Source of the DNA: Balneolaceae bacterium
Lineage (GTDB): Bacteria; Bacteroidota; Rhodothermia; Balneolales; Balneolaceae
NCBI GenBank assembly: GCA_017640665.1
Contig: JAEPQE010000001.1
Coordinates: 186,001-250,000 of the forward strand
Reading direction: 5' to 3'
Length of the DNA: 64,000 nucleotides
Positions within the stretch are counted from its first letter, which is position 1, and each line of letters opens with the position of its first letter. The notes under the pieces were generated by a model. It was not told the DNA's origin and searched no databases. It worked only from the letters and a program-made list of their open reading frames with translations. The translations under genes were made by a program, and so were the position numbers. Of this stretch, positions 36,514-45,429 are shown piece by piece.

Positions 36514-39162
36514 TTAATCCTTCGCCTCTTCTTCTGCCCATTCTTCCGGATCACTCACCACTTCCACGAAGTCGATTCCATCTTTGGTTTTGTTGAGGAT
36601 GGCTTCATATTCAACGGAACCTTCCCCCTCCCTCATTAATAACTGAGTTGCCAACATGTTAGTAATACTTCGCTGAATCACTCTTTTCAGAGGGCGAGCG
36701 CCATATACAGGATCATATCCCCGGGAAGCTAACCAGTCTTTTACATTATTTGGAATACTGAGTTTAACATGATTCTTAGCAAGTAGCTGATGCACTCTTT
36801 TGAGTTGGATGTCCACAATCTGGCGAATGTGTTCTTTGCCCAATGGGTGGAATACAATGATATCATCCACTCTGTTCAGAAACTCGGGACGAATCGTCAT
36901 TTTAAGTTGATCAATCAGTTGCTGTTGAAGAGTTTCATATTGCTCATCATTTAATTCCCCGCCCGACTTTTCCATCTCATTCACAATCAAGTGTGAACCA
37001 ATGTTACTGGTCATAATGATGATAGTGTTCTTGAAATCGACGGTCGTTCCTTTGTTATCGGTAAGCCGACCTTCATCTAATACCTGTAGTAAAATATTAA
37101 ATACATCCGGATGAGCTTTTTCGATTTCATCGAGCAAAATTACTGAGTATGGATGTCGACGAGCCGCCTCAGTCAACTGTCCGCCTTCATCATATCCAAC
37201 ATATCCAGGAGGAGGTCCTATTAAACGACTCACGCTATGCTTTTCCATATACTCACTCATATCGATACGAATCATGGCATTAGAGTCATTAAACAGGAAT
37301 TCAGCCAGCGATCGCGCTAGTTCTGTTTTGCCCACACCTGTGGATCCGAGAAAGAAAAAAGATCCGATTGGCCTGTCTTCATCCTGTAAACCAGCACGCG
37401 AACGTCGAACCGCATTCGCTACGGCTTCGATTCCTTTATCCTGACCGATTACTCTTTTGTGGAGCTCTTCTTCCAGTAATAACAGTTTTTGTCGTTCACT
37501 TTGAAGCATTCGTTTTACAGGTATACCGGTCCAGCGGGCTACGATATCTGCAATATCTTCTGCATCTACTTCTTCTTTAAGCAACGCTTTTCGCTCCTGC
37601 ATTTCATCCAGCTTCTTCTTAGCCGAATCCAGATCTTTTTCCAATTGAGTGATGGTTCCATATCGGAGTTCTGCCACTTTCTCGTAGTTACCAGATCGCT
37701 CGGCTTTGTCGGCTTCGTTGCGGGTAGTTTCGATAGCTTGCTTCAACTCGCGGGCTTTTTGAATCAGATCACGTTCCTGTTCCCATTGTACCCGCATTGA
37801 ATTTCGTTGTTCTTCCAGGTCTGCCAACTCTTTCTCAATCCCTTTGATCTTGGATTGATCTTTTTCTCTTTTCAACGCTTCCCGTTCGATTTCCAACTGA
37901 CGGATTTGTCGTTCGATGCCGTCCAGTTCTTCGGGTAGAGAATCAATCTGTAATCGTAATCTGGAAGCAGATTCATCAATTAAATCAATGGCTTTATCCG
38001 GCAGAAAGCGATCAGAAATATACCGATGAGAAAGTTCGGCAGCAGCGATAATAGCTGCATCTGTAATTCGAACTCCGTGATGCACTTCGTATCGTTCCTG
38101 CAATCCACGAAGGATGGAAACCGTATCTTCTACGGATGGCTCGCCCACCAAAACGGTTTGGAGTCGGCGCTCCAGCGCTTTGTCTTTTTCGATATATTTT
38201 CGGTATTCATCAAGAGTGGTTGCCCCAATGGCATGCATCTCTCCACGTGCAAGAGCTGGTTTCAAAATATTTGCTGCATCCATAGAACCTTCAGCAGAAC
38301 CAGCTCCAACTAGGGTATGTATCTCATCAATGAAAAGAATGAGTTCTCCATCCGATTCAGTAACTTCCTTAACCACAGCTTTAAGGCGCTCCTCAAACTC
38401 TCCTCGAAATTTTGTACCTGCAACCAGGGCTCCCATATCCAACGCTACAATACGTTTTGACTTGAGACCTTCGGGAACATCTCCTCTCACAATTCGAAGT
38501 GCCATACCTTCGGCTATAGCAGTTTTACCAACACCCGGCTCACCAATTAAAACGGGGTTATTCTTAGTACGTCGAGTCAGAATCTGCATTACGCGCCGGA
38601 TTTCCTGGTCACGGCCAATTACCGGATCGAGTTTATTCTTCTCTGCAAGTTCATTCAAATCCCGGGCGTATCTTTTTAACGCTCCGTACCGACTTTCGGC
38701 ATTGGGATCGTCTACGGTTTGCCCTCCCCGAACATCATTCAATACTTTTAAGATATTGTCTTTGGTGACTCCCTGATCATTCAGGAGGTCAGCTATTTCT
38801 CCTTTGGTTTGTACAATTCCCAGAAGTACATGCTCGGAACTTATGTATTCATCACCAAGTGCGGTAGACTCTTTTTGAGCTATGTCGAATGCCTCTTTAG
38901 TAGTAGCAGACAGATACTGTCCTGATACCGAAGCGCCCTGGACTTTCGGAAGCTTATTTAGTGATCCATCGGTAGTCACCTCCACTACTTTCATACTTGC
39001 ACCAAGCTTATTCAACAAGGTGATTACAATATTGTCTCCATCAATCAAAAATGCTTTGAGTACGTGAGCCGGTTCCAGTGCCTGATTGTTCCCAGACTGT
39101 GCCAGCTCCAGTGCCTTTTGAGTAGTTTCCTGGGCTTTAAGTGTAAATTTGTTCAAATTCAT
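36514..39162 (-). CDS. clpB: ClpB disaggregase
   Basis: 882 residues. N-domain 1-145, first AAA+ module with GEPGVGKT at 207-214, long coiled-coil middle domain (about 400-525), and second AAA+ module with GSTGVGKT near 605-612, so all ClpB parts are present. It unfolds aggregates together with DnaK/DnaJ/GrpE. There is no ClpP-binding loop expected in this family. The start lies 10 bases after a GGGAGG Shine-Dalgarno on the minus strand. In the same half-window are HtrA and Hsp20. An inverted TTAACAAAT/ATTTGTTAA (36463-36471 and 36509-36517) overlaps the stop codon and may act as a weak terminator. Confidence 0.98.
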   Translation of the reverse strand: MNLNKFTLKAQETTQKALELAQSGNNQALEPAHVLKAFLIDGDNIVITLLNKLGASMKVVEVTTDGSLNKLPKVQGASVSGQYLSATTKEAFDIAQKESTALGDEYISSEHVLLGIVQTKGEIADLLNDQGVTKDNILKVLNDVRGGQTVDDPNAESRYGALKRYARDLNELAEKNKLDPVIGRDQEIRRVMQILTRRTKNNPVLIGEPGVGKTAIAEGMALRIVRGDVPEGLKSKRIVALDMGALVAGTKFRGEFEERLKAVVKEVTESDGELILFIDEIHTLVGAGSAEGSMDAANILKPALARGEMHAIGATTLDEYRKYIEKDKALERRLQTVLVGEPSVEDTVSILRGLQERYEVHHGVRITDAAIIAAAELSHRYISDRFLPDKAIDLIDESASRLRLQIDSLPEELDGIERQIRQLEIEREALKREKDQSKIKGIEKELADLEEQRNSMRVQWEQERDLIQKARELKQAIETTRNEADKAERSGNYEKVAELRYGTITQLEKDLDSAKKKLDEMQERKALLKEEVDAEDIADIVARWTGIPVKRMLQSERQKLLLLEEELHKRVIGQDKGIEAVANAVRRSRAGLQDEDRPIGSFFFLGSTGVGKTELARSLAEFLFNDSNAMIRIDMSEYMEKHSVSRLIGPPPGYVGYDEGGQLTEAARRHPYSVILLDEIEKAHPDVFNILLQVLDEGRLTDNKGTTVDFKNTIIIMTSNIGSHLIVNEMEKSGGELNDEQYETLQQQLIDQLKMTIRPEFLNRVDDIIVFHPLGKEHIRQIVDIQLKRVHQLLAKNHVKLSIPNNVKDWLASRGYDPVYGARPLKRVIQRSITNMLATQLLMREGEGSVEYEAILNKTKDGIDFVEVVSDPEEWAEEEAKD

Positions 39163-39335
39163 AATTCAATTCCTCCCTGTGTATTTACTCCCAATATTGA
39201 CCAAAACCATGCCCGGATTGTGGAACTGACGGAATTGCAGGTCTTTTCGCAAAGTTACTAACATCAATATGTTATACTTACTAAGTTTATGTATCGAAAT
39301 ATTCATCTAGCTTTAAAACTAACGACTCCATAAGA

Positions 39336-40793
39336 ATGAAATTTGTTTATACCCTTCTGTTTCTACTTACAAGCTCATCTATCATCGCACAAGAAAGTAT
39401 TGGCTTTACCGACAGCACCGATTTCGAATACCTGATTGATTATCGCTTACCGGATTGGGGATACAGTAATTTTTACCTATCAAATGTGGGAGTAGGAATT
39501 AATAATGGAATTAACAAGATAAATCGTGATAGAAATTTCTCCGGTTCTAACTCATTCCAAACTAATAGGTTTGAATCAAACCAGTTTAATTTAGGTTTTG
39601 GAGTAGCTCCGACATACGATTATTTCAGAGAAAGCGAGGATTTGAACATGAAAGTAAATACCTCTTTGTCATTTTCAGTAAACAGAAGAACAAACGAGCA
39701 AGAAAATGAGGATAATAATTCGGGTGTTATGAACACCAATAAAGTGAATAGTAGTCTCGGTTCAGAACGCATTGATTTTGATATTAATGCAGAAACTCAA
39801 CACTTCATTTCTTCTGATTTATTTCTGGAAGGAAACTGGAGAAGTAATCTTCGATACGATTTTAATTCCAGTACCGAAAATAGAAATCAATTACCTGAAA
39901 TCACTCAAAGTTCCACAACCCGGTTTATTTATTTTAACCCTGGCGCAGGTATAGGTTTTGGAAGAATTCGTAATGTAACTCCCATCCTTAGAGCGTTACG
40001 ACTTAATGAACGCTATAAAGCCCTCGGGAATAGCTCAATTTCAAAACAGGATATTGAGTTTTCTTCGGTGCAGTTTACACGGTATCAAGGATATCAAAGA
40101 ACTTATGACCGACCGCTCAAATATTTTTGGAATGACCTTAATAATGGTATTCAGGGAAAACTTAGCAGCTTAAGTGCATTTGATATATTCTATTTGAACG
40201 ATCTGTTTAATGAAAATCTGGGCTCTAGATTTGAAGGACATAGCGTTACACTAACCGGAGGTTATACCTATTTTAATTCATTATCTAAAATAGACTTTCA
40301 TGGTTCTGATCCTAACCGAAGAAATTTTGACATTTTAAGAGCTGCTAATGTTGAATTGAATGCTGTTTGGTATAAAAACCTAAATTTAAATCATCAATTA
40401 AGTGCCAATTTTGTTAATCAACTGTATTTTCCTTTGGAGAGAAGAAATAGTGTAGAGGTTGCTTATTCATCTCAATTCGATAGCGGTTGGCTTTGGATTT
40501 TGGCTGATCGTTTTCAACTAAACAATCAATTGAGATTGAGGTACAATAGAGATCGAGTTAAGGATATTGAATCGTTAAAAGAACACAACCTCTTTACAAA
40601 TATTTCTTCTCAACTAAGCTATTTTATTGAAAACAGACTTCTTCTCTCTGCTTCTTTAGGTTTAAACCAGACGTATCGATCCCGAGATTTCACCCCTAAT
40701 AATAATCTTTTTGATGAAAATTATTCAAGGAGTACCTGGGATATAAATTTCAGTGTTTCTCTGCGCTACTACATAAACCGGAATCTATTTTAG
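39336..40793 (+). CDS. Predicted outer-membrane beta-barrel protein of unknown function
   Basis: 485 residues with a signal peptide (MKFVYTLLFLLTSSSIIAQ). The mature part alternates short amphipathic strands ending in aromatic residues with polar loops. It ends in SVSLRYYINRNLF: the terminal Phe is typical of outer-membrane barrels. No plug or known domain. It is probably a porin-like or Bacteroidota-type barrel. Expressed away from clpB. Ligand and partner unknown. Confidence 0.78.
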   Translation: MKFVYTLLFLLTSSSIIAQESIGFTDSTDFEYLIDYRLPDWGYSNFYLSNVGVGINNGINKINRDRNFSGSNSFQTNRFESNQFNLGFGVAPTYDYFRESEDLNMKVNTSLSFSVNRRTNEQENEDNNSGVMNTNKVNSSLGSERIDFDINAETQHFISSDLFLEGNWRSNLRYDFNSSTENRNQLPEITQSSTTRFIYFNPGAGIGFGRIRNVTPILRALRLNERYKALGNSSISKQDIEFSSVQFTRYQGYQRTYDRPLKYFWNDLNNGIQGKLSSLSAFDIFYLNDLFNENLGSRFEGHSVTLTGGYTYFNSLSKIDFHGSDPNRRNFDILRAANVELNAVWYKNLNLNHQLSANFVNQLYFPLERRNSVEVAYSSQFDSGWLWILADRFQLNNQLRLRYNRDRVKDIESLKEHNLFTNISSQLSYFIENRLLLSASLGLNQTYRSRDFTPNNNLFDENYSRSTWDINFSVSLRYYINRNLF

Positions 40794-40830
40794 ATAATCA
40801 TCTTTTCAGGGATTTTGGTATCCTTGGTCT

Positions 40831-41403
40831 ATGAACCCTACTCTATCTGAAATTCCTCAACTATTTTATTCTTCTGAAACCGGAGCCCCGATAGATAAAT
40901 GCCTGGTGTGTGAAAAACACCTGCTCGATCAACAAGAGTATATCATTGAAAAAGCATTTACAAATTATCCGGGGGTTAACACAGAAGATCTGGTTTGGGA
41001 ATTCGCAATTTGTACTGATTGCATGAAAACACAAATGGATGAATATTCAGAAGAGTCGGAACGAAAAATGACGGAGTACTTTCAACAAAACATGAATTTC
41101 ATTCATCAGAATGAGCTCCGTACTGCTCAGCAATTTGATGCCGACAAATGGATTTCAAAATGTATTGTAAAAGGCACACCGATTGAAGAATGTGCACAGT
41201 TTCAAATCAGCGCACAGTGTGTTGGAAATTTAGTTCTTTTTGACCGAACCCCTTTTATGATTTCCGGAGAGGCGATGGACGAAATTCTCCAGTTAATGAG
41301 TAATGAAACACTTGATTTCTTTAATGACTTTCGTGGCAAATACTTCCCTCCACCTGAAGATCTCAGCCCTTTCTTTAGAGAAAAAGATTTTGTGTTGATT
41401 TGA
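40831..41403 (+). CDS. CxxC-CxxC protein of unknown function, possible zinc ribbon
   Basis: 190 residues. Cys24-x2-Cys27 and Cys61-x2-Cys64 (CLVCEKH and CTDCMK) give a four-cysteine zinc-ribbon-like pair with a 33-residue insert. Three more Cys occur later. The rest is helical and acidic, with no membrane span. No family recognised. It ends in RGKYFPPPEDLSPFFREKDFVLI. Alone, with a terminator downstream. Confidence 0.75.
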   Translation: MNPTLSEIPQLFYSSETGAPIDKCLVCEKHLLDQQEYIIEKAFTNYPGVNTEDLVWEFAICTDCMKTQMDEYSEESERKMTEYFQQNMNFIHQNELRTAQQFDADKWISKCIVKGTPIEECAQFQISAQCVGNLVLFDRTPFMISGEAMDEILQLMSNETLDFFNDFRGKYFPPPEDLSPFFREKDFVLI

Positions 41404-41425
41404 TTCTTCAACCTCTAATAGTTTT

Positions 41426-41534
41426 CGTTCCAGACTTGACGCAGAATCCGTATAAAAAAGTTCTTAATACGAATAGAAAAGCTTAATTAAAGTCTTATCT
41501 AGAAACAGATGCTGAATCAAGTTCAGCATAACGG
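41426..41534. repeat. Dispersed intergenic repeat, copy C
   Basis: Starts CGTTCCAGACTTGACGCAG (compare GGTCATCCCGGGCTTGACCC in copy A) and ends AGATGCTGAATC then AAGTTCAGCATAACGG (compare AGATCCTGAAAC and AAGTTCAGGATGTCG). The 3' hairpin GCTGAATcaaGTTCAGC is clear. The middle 60 bases are AT-rich and unrelated to copy A. Confidence 0.55.
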
Positions 41535-41543
41535 CTATAAAAA

Positions 41544-41574
41544 AAAGCATGGACCGTATCAGGGTCCATGCTTT
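41544..41574. terminator. Strong bidirectional terminator
   Basis: A 12-bp stem AAAGCATGGACC/GGTCCATGCTTT with a 7-base loop (41556-41562) lies between two convergent genes. A-runs before and T-rich sequence after allow termination in both directions. Confidence 0.92.
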
Positions 41575-41612
41575 GGCTTTTTCGGGGTACAATAAATTAG
41601 GTCAACAATAAC

Positions 41613-43085
41613 TTAAAGTCTGAATGCGATAAATTGTTTCAAATTATTTCGCTCAATAGTCAATAAAATTGCCTGATCGCCTTTTTCAGTACTACGCTCA
41701 ACTTCATCGTAAAATTGTTCAACGCTGGAAACTTTTTTTCTCTTAACAGCTGTGATAACATCTCCACGCTGAAGTCCTCGCTCGAATGCGTTACTTGATT
41801 CACTTATTTCTCTAACAACAACTCCCTCAACATCATTCACTATGTTAAGCTGTCTTTTTATATCAGAGCTAAGTTCGGCTACTTTAAATCCCAGCTTCTC
41901 TACAATGTCCTCTTTTTCTGGCTCATTAGAAGCGATTTCGGTACCTGGACGACTTCCTAAAGTTACAGAAATTTCCTGACCTTCTCCATCTCTGATTACT
42001 TCAAGGTCTACTTTTTTACCAGGTTTTAAATTTGCAATTTCAAGCCTGAATGCATCCCAGTCTTTAATCTTTTCTCCATTTACTGAAACAATGATATCGT
42101 CTTCTTTTAACCCGGCTTTAGCCGCTGGACCATCTTCTTCAATCTGTCCTACGATGATACCACCAGCGTTATCCAATCCTAATGCAGCCGCCATTGTCTG
42201 ATCAACTTCGCCGGCATAGTACATCCCAAGATAACCGCGAGACACGACCCCATCTTCAATTAAATCATCCATTATTCTTTTAGCCAGCTTGATAGGAATC
42301 GCAAAACCGATACCGTCATTTCCACCAGAACGTGAGGCGATAGCAGAATTAATTCCAACTAACTCCCCATTCATATCTATCAAAGCGCCTCCAGAGTTAC
42401 CTGGATTAATAGCGGCATCTGTTTGGATATAATCTCCATACGCAGTAAGATTATTAAGTGTTCTTCCGCGCGCGCTCACAATTCCGAAGGAAACAGTATG
42501 AGCAAGGTCAGCACTTAACGGACTTCCGATTGCTAAAACAAAAGAACCAACTTTGGCTTCATCGCTATTGCCTAAGGTTACCGCCGGAAGATTACCGGTA
42601 TTTACTTTAAGAACGGCAATATCCGTTTCGGGGTCTGTTCCGATGAGCTCGGCATCAATTTCGTCTCCATTAAACATGCGTACTTTAATTTCGTCTGTGT
42701 TATCAATCACATGATTATTGGTAAGAATAAGACCGTCTTCCGATACAATTACACCCGAGCCTAAACCTCGCTGTACATACTCCTGAGTTTGGCCATCACG
42801 ATTATTCGGGTTCCCAAAGAACATCGAAAAAGGATCCATTCTTCGTACTTGTTGGGTCTTTTCTGTAGTGATGGTAACTACAGAAGGGTTAGTTTTTTCT
42901 GCGATGTCAACAATCGCGTCGTTTAAATCTTTTAGAGAGGCAACGGAGCGGTTTTCAGAAGTGGTTACTTCCGTGTCATAATCAGGGAGATTTATCGGGT
43001 TGTTAGTTCCTGTGTAAGCATTAACTCCCAGCAACACAATTATCGCAGCTGCAACTCCAAAAAAATTCTTAACAGCAGTATTCAT
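41613..43085 (-). CDS. degP: Do/DegQ-family periplasmic serine protease
   Basis: 490 residues: one N-terminal membrane segment or signal anchor (about 8-23), trypsin-like domain with His125 (LTNNHVIDN), Asp155 (ETDIAVLK) and Ser231 (NPGNSGGALID), PDZ1 (about 275-370) and PDZ2 (about 395-485). All catalytic residues present. It degrades or refolds damaged periplasmic proteins. Two PDZ domains place it with DegP/DegQ rather than DegS. It lies downstream of hsp20 in the same direction but is separated from it by a terminator, so it has its own promoter in 43086-43170. Confidence 0.96.
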   Translation of the reverse strand: MNTAVKNFFGVAAAIIVLLGVNAYTGTNNPINLPDYDTEVTTSENRSVASLKDLNDAIVDIAEKTNPSVVTITTEKTQQVRRMDPFSMFFGNPNNRDGQTQEYVQRGLGSGVIVSEDGLILTNNHVIDNTDEIKVRMFNGDEIDAELIGTDPETDIAVLKVNTGNLPAVTLGNSDEAKVGSFVLAIGSPLSADLAHTVSFGIVSARGRTLNNLTAYGDYIQTDAAINPGNSGGALIDMNGELVGINSAIASRSGGNDGIGFAIPIKLAKRIMDDLIEDGVVSRGYLGMYYAGEVDQTMAAALGLDNAGGIIVGQIEEDGPAAKAGLKEDDIIVSVNGEKIKDWDAFRLEIANLKPGKKVDLEVIRDGEGQEISVTLGSRPGTEIASNEPEKEDIVEKLGFKVAELSSDIKRQLNIVNDVEGVVVREISESSNAFERGLQRGDVITAVKRKKVSSVEQFYDEVERSTEKGDQAILLTIERNNLKQFIAFRL

Positions 43086-43171
43086 AGTTCTTAAATTTTG
43101 ATGATAGTTTTGTTTTGTGATGCTACAACGTTATCGCAATCAAAAATTGCACGCCTTTACATTTTGTAACT

Positions 43172-43205
43172 AAAAATAGTCGGAGCCTGGTCAAAGGCTC
43201 CGACT
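43172..43205 (-). terminator. Terminator of the hsp20 transcript
   Basis: AGTCGGAGCC (43178-43187) and GGCTCCGACT (43196-43205) form a perfect 10-bp stem with an 8-base loop. On the minus strand it is followed by ATTTTTAG. It separates hsp20 from degP. Confidence 0.88.
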
Positions 43206-43230
43206 TCTCTTAACCAATCAGTCGAAATTC

Positions 43231-43662
43231 TTATGCGATTTCGATCTGCTTCTTAACTTTCTCTTCACTTTTCTTAATAGAGATGTTCAGAATTCCATCT
43301 TCGTATTTTGCTGTAATGCTGTCCTCGTGAATAGAATCCGGTAAGTAGAAAGAGCGACTAAATTTACCATACTGAGTTTCTACTCTATGGAAGTTTTTGC
43401 CTTCTTCTTCATTCTTAAACTTACGCTCACCACTAATTGTTAATCTTCCTTTCTCAAGATCAACTTTGATGTCTTCTTTCTTCAAGCCTGGCAGTTCAAC
43501 TGATACTTCAAACTGTTCGTCTGTTTCGGAGACATCCACGCTAGGCATAAAATTATCTTTGCGATAGTTTGTTGTAGCGTTGTTGAAGAATTCATCAACA
43601 ATGTCGTTGAAGTTTCTTGAGAATACGTCGGTGTTTGGTCTGTTATATTTTATAAGTGCCAT
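43231..43662 (-). CDS. Hsp20/alpha-crystallin small heat-shock protein
   Basis: 143 residues. A short N-terminal arm (YNRPNTDVFSRNFNDIVDEFF) leads to the alpha-crystallin domain (about 45-137) with FEVSVELPGLKKEDIKVDLEKGRLTISGER, GKFSRSFYLPD and the terminal motif YEDGILNISIKK. ATP-independent holdase in the cytoplasm. Upstream lies a well-formed sigma-54 promoter (43717-43732) and a set of TGTCA/TGACA repeats, so expression is probably controlled by an NtrC-family activator. This is unlike the usual heat-shock sigma or HrcA control. Confidence 0.97.
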   Translation of the reverse strand: MALIKYNRPNTDVFSRNFNDIVDEFFNNATTNYRKDNFMPSVDVSETDEQFEVSVELPGLKKEDIKVDLEKGRLTISGERKFKNEEEGKNFHRVETQYGKFSRSFYLPDSIHEDSITAKYEDGILNISIKKSEEKVKKQIEIA

Positions 43663-43714
43663 AATTGAATCCTCTTTTCTTATTAGTTATACATTCAAAA
43701 ATTCACTTTGTGTT

Positions 43715-43732
43715 TTGCAACGGACATGCCAA
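43715..43732 (-). promoter_or_regulatory. Sigma-54 promoter of hsp20
   Basis: On the minus strand TTGGCATGTCCGTTGCAA matches TTGGCACG-N4-TTGCW at all but one base, with the essential GG (43730-43729) and GC (43718-43717) separated by exactly 10 bases. A start about 12 bases downstream leaves a leader of about 43 bases before the ATG at 43662. Confidence 0.8.
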
Positions 43733-43753
43733 TTGCATCAGATATTTAAGAAC

Positions 43754-43861
43754 TGACAGCTCGTCAAACTGGGAATGAAGAAATTGCAGCCTACTTTTTG
43801 AGGGATAGAAAGGATGTCATACAGAGTTTGTCGCATAGACAGGTGGGTGACAAAAATGACA
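43754..43861. promoter_or_regulatory. TGTCA/TGACA repeats, candidate enhancer sites for the hsp20 activator
   Basis: TGAC-N5-GTCA at 43754-43766. Further upstream TGTCA 43815-43819, TTGTCG 43828-43833, GTGACAA 43847-43853 and TGACA 43857-43861 form a nested inverted arrangement. They start about 22 bases upstream of the sigma-54 promoter and extend about 130 bases, typical for bacterial enhancer-binding proteins. The activator gene is not in the window. Confidence 0.55.
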
Positions 43862-43884
43862 GGCTTATTCAATTAAAAATGTTT

Positions 43885-43930
43885 CAATTAAGAATTATCA
43901 ATGGCAAAGAAGCCTTTTCATTCTTAATTG
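43885..43930. repeat. 11-bp inverted repeat with internal GGC/GCC hairpin after the DAHP synthase gene
   Basis: CAATTAAGAAT (43885-43895) and ATTCTTAATTG (43920-43930) are exact complements flanking GGCaaagaaGCC (43903-43914). It is probably the 3' end of the minus-strand DAHP synthase transcript. It also belongs to the recurring TTAATTCTTAATT-type tracts. Confidence 0.5.
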
Positions 43931-43952
43931 ATCATTGATGTATTGTTAATTG

Positions 43953-45311
43953 CTAAGAGTAGCTCTGCTTCCACTCTTTTGCTACCAGAAAAGCCATTTC
44001 CAGAGATTGCTCGTAATTAAGACGAGGGTCACAGAAAGTTTCGTAGTTGTGATCCAGTCCATCTTCATTCAATCCTTTTGCTCCGCCAACACATTCGGTT
44101 ACATTATCGCCCGTTAGTTCGAGGTGAACACTTCCGAGGTAGCTGCCTTCAGCCCGGTGGATTGCAAAAGCAGATTTAATTTCCTGAAGGATATGATCAA
44201 AATTACGAGTCTTATAATTATTGGAGGATGAGAAGGTATTACCATGCATTGGATCTGAACTCCAAACAACGGGGAAACCTTCCCGGCGTACAGCTTGAAT
44301 AAGACCGGGGAGTTCATCTTCAATTACTGATTTCCCAAAACGGGTGATCAATACGATTTTACCTGCCTCGTGGGTTGGGTTCAATTCCTCAATAAGCTTG
44401 AGGGTATCATCAATGGTGTATGGAGGACCTACTTTTATACCAATCGGATTTGCAATCCCTTTGAGATATTCCACATGGGCTCCATCTAATTCGCGGGTTC
44501 GGTTACCGAGCCAAACCATATGAGAGCTGAGGTTATAGAAATCAGTTTTGCGAGGAACTTTCCGGGTTTGAGCGGAATCGTAATATAAGTTCAAGGCTTC
44601 ATGAGATGTGTAAATATCTACCTTCTGAAAACTTGAAAAACGATCCGGTGATATGGCGTCCACAAATTTCACAGCTTTAGTGATAGACTCCACCATAGCT
44701 TCGTATTCTTTGTAGTATTCATTATTCTTCATGAAGTCTAGTTCCCACTGCTCCGGATGATGGAGATCAGCAAAGCCTTCATCAGCGAGTGCGCGAACAA
44801 AATTCAAAGTCAGTGCTGCTTTATGATAGCCTTCGATCAATCGTTGCGGATCTGGAGTACGTGCTTCTTTATTTGGCTCAAACCCATTGATAAGATCTCC
44901 TCGGTAATTGTGGATCATCTCACCATCTACCTCTTCAAAATCTTTGGAACGAGGTTTAGCATATTGTCCGGCAATTCTTCCGAGACGAACTACAGGAACT
45001 CCTAATTCATGAATCAAAATGAAGCTGGTCTGCAACAGTACTTTTACAGTATTAACAATCTTTGGAGAATTAGTCAGGCTGAAACTCTCTGCACAATCCC
45101 CGGCCTGTAATAAAAAAGATTTACCCGCAGAAACCTGCGCCAGCTTGTTCTTAAGTGCTTCGATCTCCCAGGAAGTTACTAGGGGTGGTAATTTTTGAAG
45201 TGTTTTGAAACTATCCTCAAGTTCCTTCTGATTAGGATATGCAGGTAATTGCTTAACTGGCTTTTCAAGCCAACTGGTAGGTGCCCAGTTTTTCTGTAAC
45301 GTGTCTTCCAT
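43953..45311 (-). CDS. Class II 3-deoxy-7-phosphoheptulonate (DAHP) synthase
   Basis: 452 residues, the class II (plant/AroH-like) type: WAPTSWLEKPVKQLPAYP at the N-terminus, LLQAGDCAESF with the metal/PEP region, RIAGQYAKPRS, and WSSDPMHGNT and RAEGSYLGSVHLELTGDNVTECVGG at the C-terminus. It condenses phosphoenolpyruvate and erythrose-4-phosphate, the entry step of aromatic biosynthesis. The gene is isolated from other aro genes. Confidence 0.97.
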   Translation of the reverse strand: MEDTLQKNWAPTSWLEKPVKQLPAYPNQKELEDSFKTLQKLPPLVTSWEIEALKNKLAQVSAGKSFLLQAGDCAESFSLTNSPKIVNTVKVLLQTSFILIHELGVPVVRLGRIAGQYAKPRSKDFEEVDGEMIHNYRGDLINGFEPNKEARTPDPQRLIEGYHKAALTLNFVRALADEGFADLHHPEQWELDFMKNNEYYKEYEAMVESITKAVKFVDAISPDRFSSFQKVDIYTSHEALNLYYDSAQTRKVPRKTDFYNLSSHMVWLGNRTRELDGAHVEYLKGIANPIGIKVGPPYTIDDTLKLIEELNPTHEAGKIVLITRFGKSVIEDELPGLIQAVRREGFPVVWSSDPMHGNTFSSSNNYKTRNFDHILQEIKSAFAIHRAEGSYLGSVHLELTGDNVTECVGGAKGLNEDGLDHNYETFCDPRLNYEQSLEMAFLVAKEWKQSYS

Positions 45312-45429
45312 GATAATGAGTGATTTTGAGGGTATTAACTTAAGGCTTTTTTAATTAATGCTTTTAAAAAATCTAAATACTAATCTTGCCTTGTTTGCTC
45401 TATATTTCCAGTTATATATTATTTGAATT

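Noticed and set aside
38114-38776. 220-codon open frame antisense to clpB
   Set aside because: A shadow of the strongly conserved clpB coding sequence, with Ser/Arg-rich low-quality translation.
39198-39216. Sigma-54-like sequence upstream of clpB (CCGGGCATGGTTTTGGTCA on the minus strand)
   Set aside because: GG-N10-GT instead of GC at -12, and the -24 region is weak; not enough to claim control like that of hsp20.
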